DNA from: Sphingobacteriales bacterium | GTDB taxonomy: Bacteria > Bacteroidota > Bacteroidia > UKL13-3 | DNA length: 64,000 nucleotides | Direction of reading: 5' to 3' | NCBI GenBank assembly: GCA_021299635.1 | Contig: JAJTFA010000007.1 | Coordinates: 1-64,000, forward strand | Shown here: positions 49,318 through 58,291 of the stretch, piece by piece | Layout: the number at the start of each line of letters is the position of its first letter | Numbering within the stretch: position 1 is the first letter of the stretch | Notes under the pieces: generated by a model | Databases searched by the model: none | What the model saw: the letters and a program-made list of their open reading frames with translations, nothing else | What the model was told of the DNA's origin: nothing | Translations under genes and position numbers: made by a program

Positions 49318-50574
49318 ATGGATATTTTTGAAAAGCTGAATAAGAAAGCCGGCCCGCTTGGTCAGCATGCTGATGATGCATACGGATATTATATGTTTCC
49401 CCGCTTGGAGGGTGAGATTGGTCCGCGCATGAAGTTTAAGGGTCAAATGATGCTTAACTGGAGTCTCAACAATTACTTGGGTTTAGCCAATCATCCTGAA
49501 GTTAGAAAAGTTGATGCGGAGGCCACTCAGGAATACGGTCTGGCTTATCCAATGGGTGCACGAATGATGAGCGGGAATTCTGTTCACCATGAACAGCTTG
49601 ATAGGGAGTTGGCAGCTTTTGTGGGTAAAGAAGATGCGGTGCTTTTGAACTATGGTTACCAAGGTATGGTTAGTGCAATTGATGCGCTGGTTGACAGGCA
49701 TGATGTGATTGTGTATGATGCCGAGAGTCACGCATGCATTGTAGATGGTGTGCGTCTTCACATGGGTAAGCGTTTTGTATTTGCACACAACGATATTGAG
49801 AATTTAGAAGTGCAATTACAACGTGCAGCCAAACTGGTAGAAGGCACACCCGGTGGTATTCTGGTTATAACCGAAGGTGTATTTGGTATGACAGGTGCGC
49901 AGGGCAAAATCAAAGAAATTACTGAGTTAAAGAAAAAATACAATTTCCGATTATTTGTAGACGATGCACATGGCTTTGGTACGATGGGTAAAACCGGTGG
50001 TGGCATTGGTTTTGAGCAAAATTGCAATGATGGTATTGATGTGTATTTTGGCACATTCGCTAAATCTATGGCATTAATTGGTGGTTTTATTGCTGCAAAA
50101 AAAGAAGTAGTAAAGTACCTGCGCTATAATTTACGCTCACAGATTTATGCCAAGTCCTTGCCCATGCCAATTGTTAAAGGTGCACTAAAAAGACTGGAGT
50201 TGATTCGTAACCATCCTGAATATATTGAAAAGCTTTGGACAATAGTGAATGCACTTCAGAAAGGATTAAGAGAACAAGGTTTTGATATTGGTAAAACCAA
50301 TACTTGTGTTACCCCTGTAATGATGAAGGGGACAGTTGGCGAGGCAACCGCTGTGGTGCACGATCTGCGAGAAAATTATAAAATATTTTGCTCGGTGGTG
50401 GTATATCCTGTTATTCCAAAAGGAATGATTTTACTGAGATTAATTCCTACTGCCGTGCATACATTGGATGATGTAAAGGAAACCATTCGTGCATTTGCCG
50501 AGGTAAGAGCAAAGCTCGCTCAGGGTCAATATCAGGTAGAAAAAGGTATTGTAGCGATGGGTGAAACGCATTAA
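49318..50574 (+). CDS. PLP-dependent AONS/KBL-family acyltransferase (serine palmitoyltransferase/cysteate acyltransferase candidate)
   Basis: NWSLNNYLGLANHPEV; YPMGARMMSGNSVHHEQLDRELA; LFVDDAHGFGTMGKTGGG; TFAKSMALIGGFIA. Confidence 0.88.
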   Translation: MDIFEKLNKKAGPLGQHADDAYGYYMFPRLEGEIGPRMKFKGQMMLNWSLNNYLGLANHPEVRKVDAEATQEYGLAYPMGARMMSGNSVHHEQLDRELAAFVGKEDAVLLNYGYQGMVSAIDALVDRHDVIVYDAESHACIVDGVRLHMGKRFVFAHNDIENLEVQLQRAAKLVEGTPGGILVITEGVFGMTGAQGKIKEITELKKKYNFRLFVDDAHGFGTMGKTGGGIGFEQNCNDGIDVYFGTFAKSMALIGGFIAAKKEVVKYLRYNLRSQIYAKSLPMPIVKGALKRLELIRNHPEYIEKLWTIVNALQKGLREQGFDIGKTNTCVTPVMMKGTVGEATAVVHDLRENYKIFCSVVVYPVIPKGMILLRLIPTAVHTLDDVKETIRAFAEVRAKLAQGQYQVEKGIVAMGETH

Positions 50575-50601
50575 GTCTAATCACATTTTCTAAATTACAG
50601 G

Positions 50602-50636
50602 GGAGGTTGCAGAAAATTGCAGCCTCTTTTTTTTAT
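50602..50636 (+). terminator. Rho-independent terminator
   Basis: gaggttgca-gaaaat-tgcagcctc followed by tttttttt. Confidence 0.75.
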
Positions 50637-50640
50637 TGAC

Positions 50641-51333
50641 TTATTTGGGCAAGTCAAAATAAAGGCCTGTTTGAAAAAAGTCGCGACCTGTTTCATCGTT
50701 TATTCTATAGTCAAACTGGTGTACATACCCAACCTGAATGCTAACGATGTCTGATAGTTTACGACTTAGGGCTACCAATATTCTGTTACGCTCAAAATAG
50801 GGTTCTCTATCAGTAAAGAAAAGTTCATTGCTGGCTTGTATTGCGTATGGCCTTATGTCATCAACAGGTTTCCCAAAAGGATACGAAAATCCAAGCCGAT
50901 AGCGGAACCTGTTTCGGTAGCCGTTGCTGGTAAACCTTAACTCTGCCCGATAGCGCTGTTCTATTTTTAGTCTACCTATGTTTTGGATTAACATGAGCTG
51001 AGGCCATAACCTAAACTCATCATTGTTTTTAGGTCTTACAAAATCACCTCCCTCCGCAAAGGTTTGATAGCTGCCTGCACCAAGTGTTGCACTTAGGTTA
51101 TTATAAAGCCTATAGGTAAAGCCGCCTTTGTATTCATAATAATGGAATTGATCGTAGAATTTAAGTGAGCGTAGCTGGGCTTCAAAAAAAGTATCGAAGT
51201 TTTTACTTATTTTATACTTTACCTGTAAAATATTCCAGCTGCCTGTATTTCCCTGCTGTGCAAAAATATTCAGACTTATTAGCGTAACAGGAAGTAATAA
51301 AAACCTTCTTATGTATTCAGAATTGCTAAGCAT
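50641..51333 (-). CDS. DUF2490 domain-containing outer membrane protein
   Basis: NTGSWNILQVKYKISKNFDTFFEAQLRSL...IEQRYRAELRF...RFRYRLGFSYPF...RILVALSRKL. Confidence 0.85.
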   Translation of the reverse strand: MLSNSEYIRRFLLLPVTLISLNIFAQQGNTGSWNILQVKYKISKNFDTFFEAQLRSLKFYDQFHYYEYKGGFTYRLYNNLSATLGAGSYQTFAEGGDFVRPKNNDEFRLWPQLMLIQNIGRLKIEQRYRAELRFTSNGYRNRFRYRLGFSYPFGKPVDDIRPYAIQASNELFFTDREPYFERNRILVALSRKLSDIVSIQVGYVHQFDYRINDETGRDFFQTGLYFDLPK

Positions 51334-51358
51334 TCAATTTTTACCGATGTAGGTATTA

Positions 51359-53596
51359 TTAAGGTTGTTTAATCAGTTTTAATACTTGTTTTTGTTTCGA
51401 ATTGATAAAATACATTCCCGGCTTTAGAATTGATATATCATAGCTGGTTTCATCTGCTTCTTCTTTGAGAGTTCGTAATGGAATTTCTTCTCCAAGTAAA
51501 TTAAACATTGCAACCGGTTCAAACGGTTTTTTAACGGTAATCATATCTGTTGCAGGATTAGGATAAACAACTAAAGCTTTGCGAGTCTGTAAATCATTCA
51601 TTCCTATAGGTAGCGTTTTTGACACTACAACAGTTACTGCAGTATTGGTTATAATATTGCTATAAGGGAAACACTCTATTTCTGCATTATTGGTAATGAT
51701 GTCATTTACCTTAAGTGTGGAGTCTGGCAAAATAGAGAAATGGATAAAAAATGTTCCTGCCACCGCATTGGAATCCACTGGTCTAAGGGTATCAGCGGAC
51801 CCAATATAATAAAAACTACCTAATGAAAAAGAAGCAAAGTTGTGGCTGCAGCTAACTAAATTAAAAGTTGGGTGCTGCAGGGTAGGCTTCAATGTGTCTC
51901 CAATAGAAAAATAACTGATGGGTGAGGTTTGTCGGTGTGAATATCGTACGAAATAATTTAGTCTGCGTTTTTGTTTTATAAAGTCAGGTGTAATGCTTTC
52001 CTGCGGTATTACCCATTTCCCGGCTTCTTTAAAGGTTGAATCTGTTACCTGATAAAAAGCTATATTGTTATTGAACGTATCCGCATCATTAGCTTTGGGT
52101 GTTATTTCTGCAGAGATATTCAATGTATCTCCAATATTACTGCCTGGTCTTAATGATGCATAAATGATGCATTTTTGCCTTTCAAAAGGTTCTAAACTCC
52201 TTTGCAGTGTTAGATTGTTACCATTTATTGTAGCATTGCTAATAGAAGTGCTGTCTATTTTTTGTTTGCTATCCAAAGCAATGTTAACGGTTGAATTGGT
52301 TGTGATGGTACCTTCATTAAATATCTCCACACTATAAAGCGTTTGTTTACCGGGTGCAGGTTCATTTAGAGGAACCAATGATATCCCACAATTGCCAATT
52401 AGGGAGTCTGCCACCATTGGAAACCAAACCTTACTGTAGGTAAAGTTTGCCGGCTGCCTGCCTTTAGCTGATTTAAGGTAACTAAATGAAGATTCTACCG
52501 ACATGGTATCCATCAACCAATTATAGATGTATTGGTACTTGCCAAAATTGTTGCTGTAGAATGTTAACGATTTTTTGCTGTTGATTCTTTGGCCTTGCAC
52601 AGGTTTTTCATTTGTATCCCAAATGCCATTTTTATTGGCATCAAAAAAAACATTGGCTTCAATAATCCTTTTCACGTATTGAGATTTATTCACCCGGTAT
52701 AATCCTTTATCTGTTGTTACATATACATGCGCACTATCAGCGGTTAATTGCCAGGCACTGGTATTTGTAGGTAAACCATTTGCCAATAGATTGTAGTTGA
52801 TACCTTTATTGGTAGAAACCTGCGGTTCTCTGTTTGCAACCGTTGCATAAACCAAACCTTCATCATAAAACAGAAAATTAATATTGTTATTGTTAAGCAT
52901 ATCAAATTTTTGACTCCATGTTATGCCATTATCGGTTGATTGATAAATTTTGCCTACTACCGATCCTATTAAATTACCTTCAATACTTAGCAGATTGTAA
53001 AAATTTAGGGTTGTTGGATACAGTATTGCAGTAAGGCTATCAAGGTGGATACTTCGTAAACCATTTTTATGGGCTAAAAAAAGTCTATTGTTCTGCACGG
53101 CTAGCGGTTTGGCCGGGGTATTTGATGAGCTAGCTTCGCCATACATGAAGCTAAAGGTATATCCAAAATCTTTTGAATAGAAGACACCATTGCTTACCCC
53201 CACAAAGAAATAATTCTCATAGGCAAGGAGATAATCTGAGGTGCCTGTAATCTGATTTATTTTGGTCCAGCTATTGCCGTTGTCGTGTGATATGAATAAT
53301 GAATCGTTGGCACTATACATCAGGTGTTGACCTGAATTTACCAAACCAATACTTCCATTGGTACTAAAAAGGCCGCCATTATTTTTCCTGAGTATTCTAA
53401 TTTGATTGTTGTATAAATTGAAGCGCAAGAAAGAACTGTCGGTTTTTAGGTTGCTTACAAAAAGGAAGCTGTCGTTTCGTGCTACCCCATTAATAACCTT
53501 ACCGTTAGTAATTGGGCTAAATGGTAGCCAGTTTGCAGCATTTATAAAGCTTAGCGGAAGTAAAATAAGCAGGCTTGAGTAAATCGTTTTTTTCAT
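51359..53596 (-). CDS. T9SS type A sorting domain protein with BNR/sortilin-like repeats
   Basis: MKKTIYSSLLILLPLSF signal; SHDNGNSW and STDNGITWSQKF Asp-box-like repeats; C-terminal VYPNPATDMITV...LKPGMYFINSKQ; ATG 53596 preferred. Confidence 0.85.
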   Translation of the reverse strand: MKKTIYSSLLILLPLSFINAANWLPFSPITNGKVINGVARNDSFLFVSNLKTDSSFLRFNLYNNQIRILRKNNGGLFSTNGSIGLVNSGQHLMYSANDSLFISHDNGNSWTKINQITGTSDYLLAYENYFFVGVSNGVFYSKDFGYTFSFMYGEASSSNTPAKPLAVQNNRLFLAHKNGLRSIHLDSLTAILYPTTLNFYNLLSIEGNLIGSVVGKIYQSTDNGITWSQKFDMLNNNNINFLFYDEGLVYATVANREPQVSTNKGINYNLLANGLPTNTSAWQLTADSAHVYVTTDKGLYRVNKSQYVKRIIEANVFFDANKNGIWDTNEKPVQGQRINSKKSLTFYSNNFGKYQYIYNWLMDTMSVESSFSYLKSAKGRQPANFTYSKVWFPMVADSLIGNCGISLVPLNEPAPGKQTLYSVEIFNEGTITTNSTVNIALDSKQKIDSTSISNATINGNNLTLQRSLEPFERQKCIIYASLRPGSNIGDTLNISAEITPKANDADTFNNNIAFYQVTDSTFKEAGKWVIPQESITPDFIKQKRRLNYFVRYSHRQTSPISYFSIGDTLKPTLQHPTFNLVSCSHNFASFSLGSFYYIGSADTLRPVDSNAVAGTFFIHFSILPDSTLKVNDIITNNAEIECFPYSNIITNTAVTVVVSKTLPIGMNDLQTRKALVVYPNPATDMITVKKPFEPVAMFNLLGEEIPLRTLKEEADETSYDISILKPGMYFINSKQKQVLKLIKQP

Positions 53597-53625
53597 CACG
53601 TGCAAAAGTAGAGTTCTTTGCTCAC

Positions 53626-55338
53626 TTATGCATTTGTTTGAGACGATGCGGTTATTTTTTTTACGTATTGTATGCCGGATGCTATCAGCATGACCAGAAG
53701 GCAGCCAATTACGTTTAACCATAAGAATGAAACCAAATCGGCACTGTAAATAATTACAATGGCTAACTCAGCTAGAATAGCTGCATAGAAAACTGCAAAA
53801 GCCTCAACCTTTTTTAGGTAAAAGGCTACTACGAATATGCCAAGCATGGTGCCGTAAAACAGGCTTCCTAAAATATTCACCGCTTCAATTAAACTGCCCA
53901 TTTGTGAGGCAAACATGGCAGTGGTGATGCAAAATATACCCCAAAACAGTGTAATCCATTGAGATGCGCGATAATAGTGTGTATCTGATTGCTTGGTTAC
54001 CCATATCCGTTTGTATAAATCAATCACAGTAGATGAACTTAGTGAATTTAAGGCAGCTGCAATGCTGCCCCAGGCCGAAAGGAATATTACTGCTATGAGC
54101 AAACCAACCAAGCCTTTTGGCAGGTGGTGTAAAACAAAATATAAAAAGATATAATTTGTATCATTCGTATCGGCTGAGCGATCTGCAGCTTTTACCATAT
54201 TCTTCGCCTCGCTGCGTAAACGCTCTTTTGCCTGTACTACTTGTTTCAGACTCAATTCAGCCTCTGCAACCTTTTCAGCTTCCCCATCTTTTGACGCATT
54301 GCTTAATTGAAATGAATACAATTTTGCAGCAGCGTTAAGTGAATCTTGCCTTCTATTTAAGTCAAGTAGGTTAGATTGACTAATCTTATCATTTAGTTTT
54401 TCATTGAATAAAACAGGTGAGGAGAAAAATAGATAGAATGAAAACACCAATACGCCAACCAGTAAAATCAAGTATTGCATCGGTACTTTTACCAGGCCAT
54501 TCATAAGCAATCCCATGCGGCTTTCCTTTAAATTTTTTGCTGTTAAATAACGTCCAACCTGACTTTGATCTGTTCCAAAATAGGAAAGAGCCAGAAAAAA
54601 TCCACCTACTAGGCCGCTCCACAGATTATATTTGTCTTTCCACCAGGCATTGTCAGTTACATCAATATGGGTAACAATGGTATTCATTTTCCCCATGCGT
54701 GCAGCTACATCTATGGCTTCCGTAAATCCAATCCCTTCAGGCATTAGTTTTACAACCATATAGCCTGCCAGAAACATGCCTGTAAATACGATAAAAAGTT
54801 GTTGCATTTGCGTATAGGCCACAGCTTTGGCTCCACCTGTCATGGTATAAATTATAAGTAATCCTCCCATGATTAAGTTGGTAAGATAAATATTCCAACC
54901 AAGTATAGTTGAAAGAATAATGGATGGAGCATAAATGCTGATACCAGTTGAGAGTCCTCTTGAAACGAGAAACAATAACGAAGTAAGGGCACGTGTTCTT
55001 AAATCAAATCGGTGCTCCAAAAATTCGTATGCAGTGTAAACTTTTAGTTTATGAAAAATTGGAACGAAGGTGATGCATAATACAATCATGGCAAATGGTA
55101 ACCCAAAATAGTACTGCACAAAACGCATTCCATCGGTATAAGCCTGTCCAGGTGCAGAGAGAAATGTGATTGCACTCGCCTGCGTACCCATAATGGAAAG
55201 CAATATCAAAAACCAACTCATGGAGTTGTTGCTTTTAAAGTAACTATCCAGATTTTTTTCGTGCGTGCTTTTATAAATGCCATAAGCAATTACGGCCATA
55301 AGCGTTAAAATAAGTACTGCCCAATCAATATAACTCAT
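53626..55338 (-). CDS. Sodium:solute symporter family protein
   Basis: SFLSAPGQAYTDGMRFVQYYFGLPFA; TGGAKAVAYTQMQQ; GTDQSQVGRYLTAK; about 13 TM segments. Confidence 0.92.
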   Translation of the reverse strand: MSYIDWAVLILTLMAVIAYGIYKSTHEKNLDSYFKSNNSMSWFLILLSIMGTQASAITFLSAPGQAYTDGMRFVQYYFGLPFAMIVLCITFVPIFHKLKVYTAYEFLEHRFDLRTRALTSLLFLVSRGLSTGISIYAPSIILSTILGWNIYLTNLIMGGLLIIYTMTGGAKAVAYTQMQQLFIVFTGMFLAGYMVVKLMPEGIGFTEAIDVAARMGKMNTIVTHIDVTDNAWWKDKYNLWSGLVGGFFLALSYFGTDQSQVGRYLTAKNLKESRMGLLMNGLVKVPMQYLILLVGVLVFSFYLFFSSPVLFNEKLNDKISQSNLLDLNRRQDSLNAAAKLYSFQLSNASKDGEAEKVAEAELSLKQVVQAKERLRSEAKNMVKAADRSADTNDTNYIFLYFVLHHLPKGLVGLLIAVIFLSAWGSIAAALNSLSSSTVIDLYKRIWVTKQSDTHYYRASQWITLFWGIFCITTAMFASQMGSLIEAVNILGSLFYGTMLGIFVVAFYLKKVEAFAVFYAAILAELAIVIIYSADLVSFLWLNVIGCLLVMLIASGIQYVKKITASSQTNA

Positions 55339-55716
55339 ACTATAATTTGGTAATTAGCAGATACAATTGATCATTTTTTAAATAAGACCATTGCCTAATT
55401 AGTAAAGGTTTTTAATGAGGTGTTTATTGCAAATAAATCATTACTATGGATATTAATCAAAAAATTAAAAATTAACCTGTGCGGCAGCAGAACGATTAAT
55501 CTTTGTTTAACGCACAGATCTAAAGTGCCTTTTCTTGCCACCCAAGGATGGGCTGTTTACAAAAAGTGGTAACCCTATATAAAGGGTACATGGAATAGTG
55601 ACAGATTGCTGTTGCAAGTGCGCTATTCAGAGATATGAAGCTATCGTTTTGCAAATATCAGTTCTATGGGAATAGGCTATTTAGTTGATGCAAGTTCATA
55701 AACAAAAAAGCTAATA

Positions 55717-58200
55717 CTACTTAACACTTTTACCTTTAGCAACAGCACTAGCAGTCCACGGGTCATCCGGCCATGAGTGTTTAGGATAACGTCTTTGTAA
55801 CTCCTTTTTTACTTCAAAATAAGTATTGTTCCAGAAGCTTCTCAGGTCGGTGGTAATTTGCACAGGCTTATACCCAGGCGAAAGCAAGTGAAGCACAATG
55901 TTTGTTTTCCCTCCATTAATGGCAGGAGTATCAGTTAAACCAAAAACTTCCTGCAGCCTTACAGCTAAAATTGGCGTACCCCCATTGGGTAAGTACTCAA
56001 TAGGTATAACAGAGCCACTTGGAACCTTTATCTTAAGCGGTGCTAACTTTTCTAATTCCTTTTGTTTATCCCAGGGTAAAGATAGCATTAGCGCTTCAGT
56101 AGTATCTATTCGCTTCAAGTCTTCATTCTTTCTCACGCCATTTAAATAGCCACCCAGCCAGTTTTGAGGCTGCTGCAATAAAGCAGATAAAGAAACATCT
56201 GGCCACGATTCATCTGTGTTCCATATTTGTAAACTGTTTATCCTGTTTTGCAACTGGACAAATTTGGCATCAAACGTTAGCAGCTGCTCACCTTCTGTAC
56301 ATATAGCTTTGAGTATTGCCTGTTCAACCAGCGCTTCTTCAGGATTTAGTAAGGGTTTACTTTGCAATACGATATTTCCGATGCGCATATCATGTGTTGC
56401 AATCAGGCCGCCTTTTCGGGTATCCCATTCTGTAACCAGATTTTGCTTTACCATACCCACCAAATCCTTTGGGTTTAGGGCAGATGCAAGAAAAATTTTA
56501 CCTAATCCATCACGCGCATCCATATGTGCAACGGCAAGCCAAGGTTCATGTGCAAGGTCATCTTTGTGACCTGCTACAGCAATTTTTCCATTGGCCAGCT
56601 GAAATTGTGCATTATTACCCATGCGCGCACAAGCAATACGCTCAGGATAGGCATGAGCCAACAATAAACCTGTTACATAAACATCAGCCAGGCTATTATC
56701 CGGTTCTGTTTTAATGATGCTTCTATATTGTGCGGCAATTTTTTCTATGCGTGCTAGCTTGTTGGATAATCTGCCGGCTTCTCGGCTTCTTCTCAATAAA
56801 TCTATGCGCAGATTAATATCAATACCCGAATCTTTTGGCATGGGATCTCTCTCTTCCAGTATGGCTGCAATGTCCGTTGCTAATGCTGCGGCATCTTCTT
56901 CCCTTGCCTTAAGCAGCATATGTGCAATACGCGGATGACAAGGTAATTGATGCAATGCTCTTCCGTGCTCGGTTATTTTACCGTTTTCAATGGCATTCAG
57001 TTGTTGTAAGGTTTCAACTGCCATATTAATGGATGCTTTTGGTGGTGCAGTGAGCCATAACAAATCATTTACATTTTTAACTCCCCATGCATAAAGTTCC
57101 AGCATCAAACCGGTGAGGTCAGCCTCTTCAATTTCGGGTACGCGATGCAGCTTCAATCGTTCATGTGTGGCTTTGGTCCACATGCGGTAGCAAACACCTT
57201 CGCTTAAGCGTCCGGCACGGCCTGCACGCTGATCTGCTGAGTCTTTGGATACGCTTATGGTTTCTAATCTGGATAAACCTGACTTGGGATCGAATCTGGA
57301 TATGCGGCTCAGGCCGCTATCTACCACTATTTTTATCCCTTCAATGGTTAAACTGGTTTCTGCAATAGAGGTTGCAAGCACAACTTTACGTTGTCCTTTT
57401 CTGTTGGGCATAATGGCCGCTAATTGCGCAGCGGGAGGGAGTTGCCCGTAAAGCGGATGTATGCGAAATGAGCTTAGCTCTTTTTCCAGTATGTCTGACG
57501 TACGTTTTATTTCAGCCTCACCGGGTAAAAATACCAAGGTATCACCTTCGTGTTTTTTTACAATGTCAAAGACAAGCTTTGCTGTTAGTTCTGGCAACAA
57601 CATCACATCGGTTTCGCCTCCATAAAAAATTTCAACCGGATACTGTTTACCTTCACTAATAGCCAAAGGTGCTTTAAGCATGGCTTGCAGGTGAGGCATA
57701 TTTAATGTGGCCGACATAATCATGATGCGCAAATCTGGACGCAAAAACTGTTGAGATTCCCTGCATAGTGCCAATGCCAAATCGGCATGTAAACTCCTTT
57801 CATGAAATTCATCAAATATCACCAATCCAATACCTTCCAGCGCATTATCCTGCTGCAGTAATCGGGTAAGTATACCTTCGGTAACAACCTCCAGTTTGGT
57901 TGTCGCACTCGTTTTTTGCTCAAATCTAATACGGTATCCAATCGTTTTGCCCACTTCTTCATTCAACATTTCAGCCATTCGCATGGCGATTGTTTTTGCA
58001 GCAAGCCTCCTTGGCTCTAGCATTATTATTTTTTTATCCTTTAGCCATTCTTCATGCAATAAAGTCAGTGGTAAGAGTGTACTTTTACCGGCACCCGGAG
58101 GGGCATTTACAATAAGTGTAGCATGCTGGTTTAAATTATTCCTGACTTTTAAAACAATATCGGAAACCGGTAAATTAAATTGCGTGTAATCAAAATTCAC
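55717..58200 (-). CDS. hrpB: ATP-dependent helicase HrpB
   Basis: NAPPGAGKSTLLPL; EPRRLAAKTIA; FDEFHERSLHADLALAL; DQRAGRAGRLSEGVCYRMW. Confidence 0.95.
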   Translation of the reverse strand: MNFDYTQFNLPVSDIVLKVRNNLNQHATLIVNAPPGAGKSTLLPLTLLHEEWLKDKKIIMLEPRRLAAKTIAMRMAEMLNEEVGKTIGYRIRFEQKTSATTKLEVVTEGILTRLLQQDNALEGIGLVIFDEFHERSLHADLALALCRESQQFLRPDLRIMIMSATLNMPHLQAMLKAPLAISEGKQYPVEIFYGGETDVMLLPELTAKLVFDIVKKHEGDTLVFLPGEAEIKRTSDILEKELSSFRIHPLYGQLPPAAQLAAIMPNRKGQRKVVLATSIAETSLTIEGIKIVVDSGLSRISRFDPKSGLSRLETISVSKDSADQRAGRAGRLSEGVCYRMWTKATHERLKLHRVPEIEEADLTGLMLELYAWGVKNVNDLLWLTAPPKASINMAVETLQQLNAIENGKITEHGRALHQLPCHPRIAHMLLKAREEDAAALATDIAAILEERDPMPKDSGIDINLRIDLLRRSREAGRLSNKLARIEKIAAQYRSIIKTEPDNSLADVYVTGLLLAHAYPERIACARMGNNAQFQLANGKIAVAGHKDDLAHEPWLAVAHMDARDGLGKIFLASALNPKDLVGMVKQNLVTEWDTRKGGLIATHDMRIGNIVLQSKPLLNPEEALVEQAILKAICTEGEQLLTFDAKFVQLQNRINSLQIWNTDESWPDVSLSALLQQPQNWLGGYLNGVRKNEDLKRIDTTEALMLSLPWDKQKELEKLAPLKIKVPSGSVIPIEYLPNGGTPILAVRLQEVFGLTDTPAINGGKTNIVLHLLSPGYKPVQITTDLRSFWNNTYFEVKKELQRRYPKHSWPDDPWTASAVAKGKSVK

Positions 58201-58291
58201 CTTACAAATCTAATACATTAGGGCGTGGCTATTATCATCTATAATCAAATGAAAAAAAACTACATTCGCCTCGCATCAATTGTATTCAGTA

